Shown here piece by piece: positions 21,366 through 23,249 of a DNA stretch of 23,249 bases. Source of the stretch: Ga0074130 sp035565355 (GTDB taxonomy: Bacteria; Pseudomonadota; Gammaproteobacteria; Burkholderiales; Rhodocyclaceae); contig DATMSM010000072.1 of assembly GCA_035565355.1 (NCBI GenBank), positions 1 through 23,249 of the forward strand, read 5' to 3'. How positions within the stretch are numbered: the first letter of the stretch is position 1; each line of letters opens with the position of its first letter. Made by a program: the position numbers and the translations under genes. The notes below the pieces were generated by a model, which saw only the letters and a program-made list of their open reading frames with translations, had not been told where the DNA came from and made no database searches.

Positions 21366-22178
21366 CTATACCACCGAATTCTGCGGCCCCAGGCCGCTCG
21401 CCATGTCCAGAGCGCTGCTCAGAGCGGCGAGTTCACCGGATTCGGCAGCCTGCATGCCCAGACCACTGTCGAGCAGATCAGACAGCATGTCGGCGCGGGC
21501 CGGATCAACCAGCCCCAAATAGCCGAGCCTAACGCCCAAGTGTTCCAGGGCCACCTGGCGCAGGTTGTTGAAAATGACGCGTGCTTCGTCGCGACCGACC
21601 CGGCCACTGACAAGTATTTGGAAGTGCTCGCGCTGATGAAACTGGGCCAGCCGCTTGATCTGCGCATAGGCCTGCATGATGCCGTTGCTGGCAGCAGTGA
21701 CGGCAACGACCAGATGGCCGGCTTGCAGGGCGAGCGTACTAACCTGCCCGGCGCGCGAGGCACAACAGTCGATCAGAACAATGTCGTGGCCGTCGACGAT
21801 CTGCTGATAGAGATCGGCGATACGGCGCGTCAGGGGCAGCTCGGCATTGGCGAGCCGATCCACACCGAGCACGCCAAGATTGCGGTTGACGCGGCAGATT
21901 GCCTGCGCCAGTGAAATTTCGCCGCGCACCACCTGCAGCAGATCCGCGCCCGGCCGCTCATGCAGCAGGCTGGTGGCGTTGCGCGGTGCGGGATTTTCGT
22001 CAAGCAGCAACACGCGCCGGCCACGTGCCGCCAGTGCCATCACGGCACCGGCCAGCAATTGCGGCCGGTTCTGCACGACGGCAGCGGAGGTCAAAGCCAC
22101 CACCTGTGCGCCGCGCACATTGAAGAGGCGGCGCAGGCCGGCCGCCTGATCGTGTGCATCCACTCGTATTGTATTCAT
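21366..22178 (-). CDS. flhG: FlhG/FleN-type MinD-family protein with degenerate P-loop
   Basis: FlhG normally is a membrane-associated MinD-like ATPase that limits flagellar number and activates the FlhF GTPase. It is 270 residues. The FlhF-activating motif DQAxxLR is intact as DQAAGLR at residues 10-16. The fold is MinD-like: a first strand AQVVALTS, LLLDEN at 57-62 in place of the switch region, and VLIDCCAS as the Walker B region. The deviant Walker A KGGxGKT, expected at about 33-39, reads AVVQNRP, with no nucleotide-binding lysine pair. ATP binding is thus doubtful, and the protein may act only as an FlhF co-activator. It starts 14 nt after flhF and is 34 nt before fliA. The family assignment rests on context and motif as much as on overall likeness. 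Confidence 0.82.
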   Translation of the reverse strand: MNTIRVDAHDQAAGLRRLFNVRGAQVVALTSAAVVQNRPQLLAGAVMALAARGRRVLLLDENPAPRNATSLLHERPGADLLQVVRGEISLAQAICRVNRNLGVLGVDRLANAELPLTRRIADLYQQIVDGHDIVLIDCCASRAGQVSTLALQAGHLVVAVTAASNGIMQAYAQIKRLAQFHQREHFQILVSGRVGRDEARVIFNNLRQVALEHLGVRLGYLGLVDPARADMLSDLLDSGLGMQAAESGELAALSSALDMASGLGPQNSVV

Positions 22179-22192
22179 GCCTGGCGTCCGCC

Positions 22193-23249
22193 TCAGCGTT
22201 GCACGCGGGCCATGGCTTGCGCTTCGCGGCTGTTCGCCACCGCCAGGCCAACTTCATCGTGACGCAGGTGATGCGGCGACTCGTCGGCGGGCGTCTTGAA
22301 ACAGCGGTGCAGCAGGTAGTTGCGGTTGGGCAGGTGCAGATCCTCCGGCACGCGCTGGCCACTCGCCACATAGCTCATCAGCAGGCCGTGACGCACCACG
22401 GTGTCGATGGCCGGCGCGATGGTTGCGGCCTCGTCGGTTTTGGTCAGGATGCAGCCGGCCAGATCCTCGCCGGCATAGGCGCGCACCACATCATCCAGCG
22501 TGTCGCCCCGGCTGGTGGCATTCAACAGCAGCAGGCGCTGCACCTGGCCGCTGCGCGAGAGCATGGCGGCCTGCTCGGCGACCATGCGGTCGCGCTGGCT
22601 CATGCCGACGGTATCGATCAGCACCATGTGCTTGTCGCGCAGGTCGGACAGGGTATGCCGTAGATCCTCGCCGTCGCGCACGACATGCACGGGCACACCG
22701 AGAATACGGCCGTAGATGCGCAGTTGTTCATGCGCGCCGATCCGGTAGCTGTCGGTGGTCAGCAGTGCCAGTTTGTCGGAGCCATAGCGAACGACACAAC
22801 GTGCCGCGAGCTTGGCGGTAGTGGTGGTCTTGCCGACACCGGTCGGGCCGACCAGAGCAAAAACACCACCGCGATCGATCAAATCGCCTTCCGGCCCCAA
22901 GGTGCGCAGATTGCGGCCGACCGCGTTGCGCGCCCACTTGCGTGCATCGGCCATTTGCATGTCGGCCGGCAGGGCATCGACCAGCTGGCGACCGAAGTGG
23001 CCGGAGAAACCGGCATCGAGCAGCTCGCCCAGCAGTTGCGCGCGCACCGGCGACTCGCGGTTCATGCTGCCCCAGGCGAAACCCGCCAGCTGGCGCTCCA
23101 GCAGACCGCGGATCAGGTGCATCTCATCCATCAGCTGCGCGACCTGAGTGTCGTTAGTGGCGGGCTGAGGCGGAGCGCTTGCCGCCACACGCGCGGCCGG
23201 CCAGGCTGCCTTCCGGCGCGATCTTGTTGGCGATCTCGCAGGCTTCGTC
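22193..23249 (-). CDS. flhF: Flagellar GTPase FlhF (5' end outside window)
   Basis: FlhF is an SRP-type GTPase that sets flagellar position, usually at the pole. About 351 C-terminal residues are visible, and the frame stays open through the window edge, so the N-terminal B domain is missing here. A GTG at 23188 is the first possible start in view, but the open frame before it indicates a longer protein. The NG domain shows G1 GPTGVGKTTTTAKLAA (about 22824-22849), DSYRIGAHEQLRIYGRILGVPV, G3 LIDTVGMSQRD and G4 TKTDEA, ending before SGQRVPEDLHLPNR. A Pro/Ala-rich linker precedes it. It is upstream of flhG and fliA. flhA is expected just outside the window. Confidence 0.96.
   Translation of the reverse strand, partial: TKPARSPTRSRRKAAWPAARVAASAPPQPATNDTQVAQLMDEMHLIRGLLERQLAGFAWGSMNRESPVRAQLLGELLDAGFSGHFGRQLVDALPADMQMADARKWARNAVGRNLRTLGPEGDLIDRGGVFALVGPTGVGKTTTTAKLAARCVVRYGSDKLALLTTDSYRIGAHEQLRIYGRILGVPVHVVRDGEDLRHTLSDLRDKHMVLIDTVGMSQRDRMVAEQAAMLSRSGQVQRLLLLNATSRGDTLDDVVRAYAGEDLAGCILTKTDEAATIAPAIDTVVRHGLLMSYVASGQRVPEDLHLPNRNYLLHRCFKTPADESPHHLRHDEVGLAVANSREAQAMARVQR

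Overview
This 23.2-kb window is a chromosomal flagellar locus, most likely from a high-GC betaproteobacterium of the Rhodocyclales type. The assignment is an inference. It rests on the gene order (flhF-flhG-fliA-motC-motD facing flgN-flgM-flgA, beside a complete flgBCDEFGHIJKL operon), on sigma-54-type promoters in front of flagellar genes, and on protein style. I see no rRNA or tRNA genes, CRISPR arrays, transposases or phage genes.

Layout. Positions 47-5443 (+ strand) hold a membrane GAF-GGDEF-EAL protein, glutaminyl-tRNA synthetase (glnS) and an Hpt/HD-GYP protein. They converge on 5459-16840 (- strand), which reads flgB-C-D-E-F-G-H-I-J-K-L followed by a small lipoprotein gene translationally coupled to flgL. 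Divergent from flgB, on the + strand, are flgA (17077-17769), flgM and flgN (17951-18728). These converge on a - strand cluster (18842 to the window edge) reading flhF (5' end outside the window)-flhG-fliA-motC-motD.

Regulation visible in the sequence. Near-consensus sigma-54 promoters (TGGCACG-N4-TTGC type) lie in front of flgB and in front of flgK. A CGGCAA-N3-TTGCCG palindrome occurs once in the flgA/flgB divergent region and once in the flgK leader, and looks like an enhancer-binding site. A sigma-28 (FliA) promoter lies in front of flgM-flgN. Together with fliA and flgM this gives the classical cascade: sigma-54 drives rod/hook genes, and FliA, held by FlgM until hook completion, drives late genes.

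The most unusual features are: (1) a 55-bp duplication of the motC 3' end between motC and motD, whose four differences are all synonymous, abutting a 64-bp palindromic element that can fold as a three-way junction; (2) an FlhG that keeps the FlhF-activating DQAxxLR motif but has lost the MinD-type P-loop; (3) an Hpt-HD-GYP protein lacking the first metal-ligand histidine; (4) a palindromic repeat that supplies the flgJ stop codon; (5) an uncharacterised lipoprotein at the end of the flg operon; (6) a 40-residue internal duplication in FlgL.
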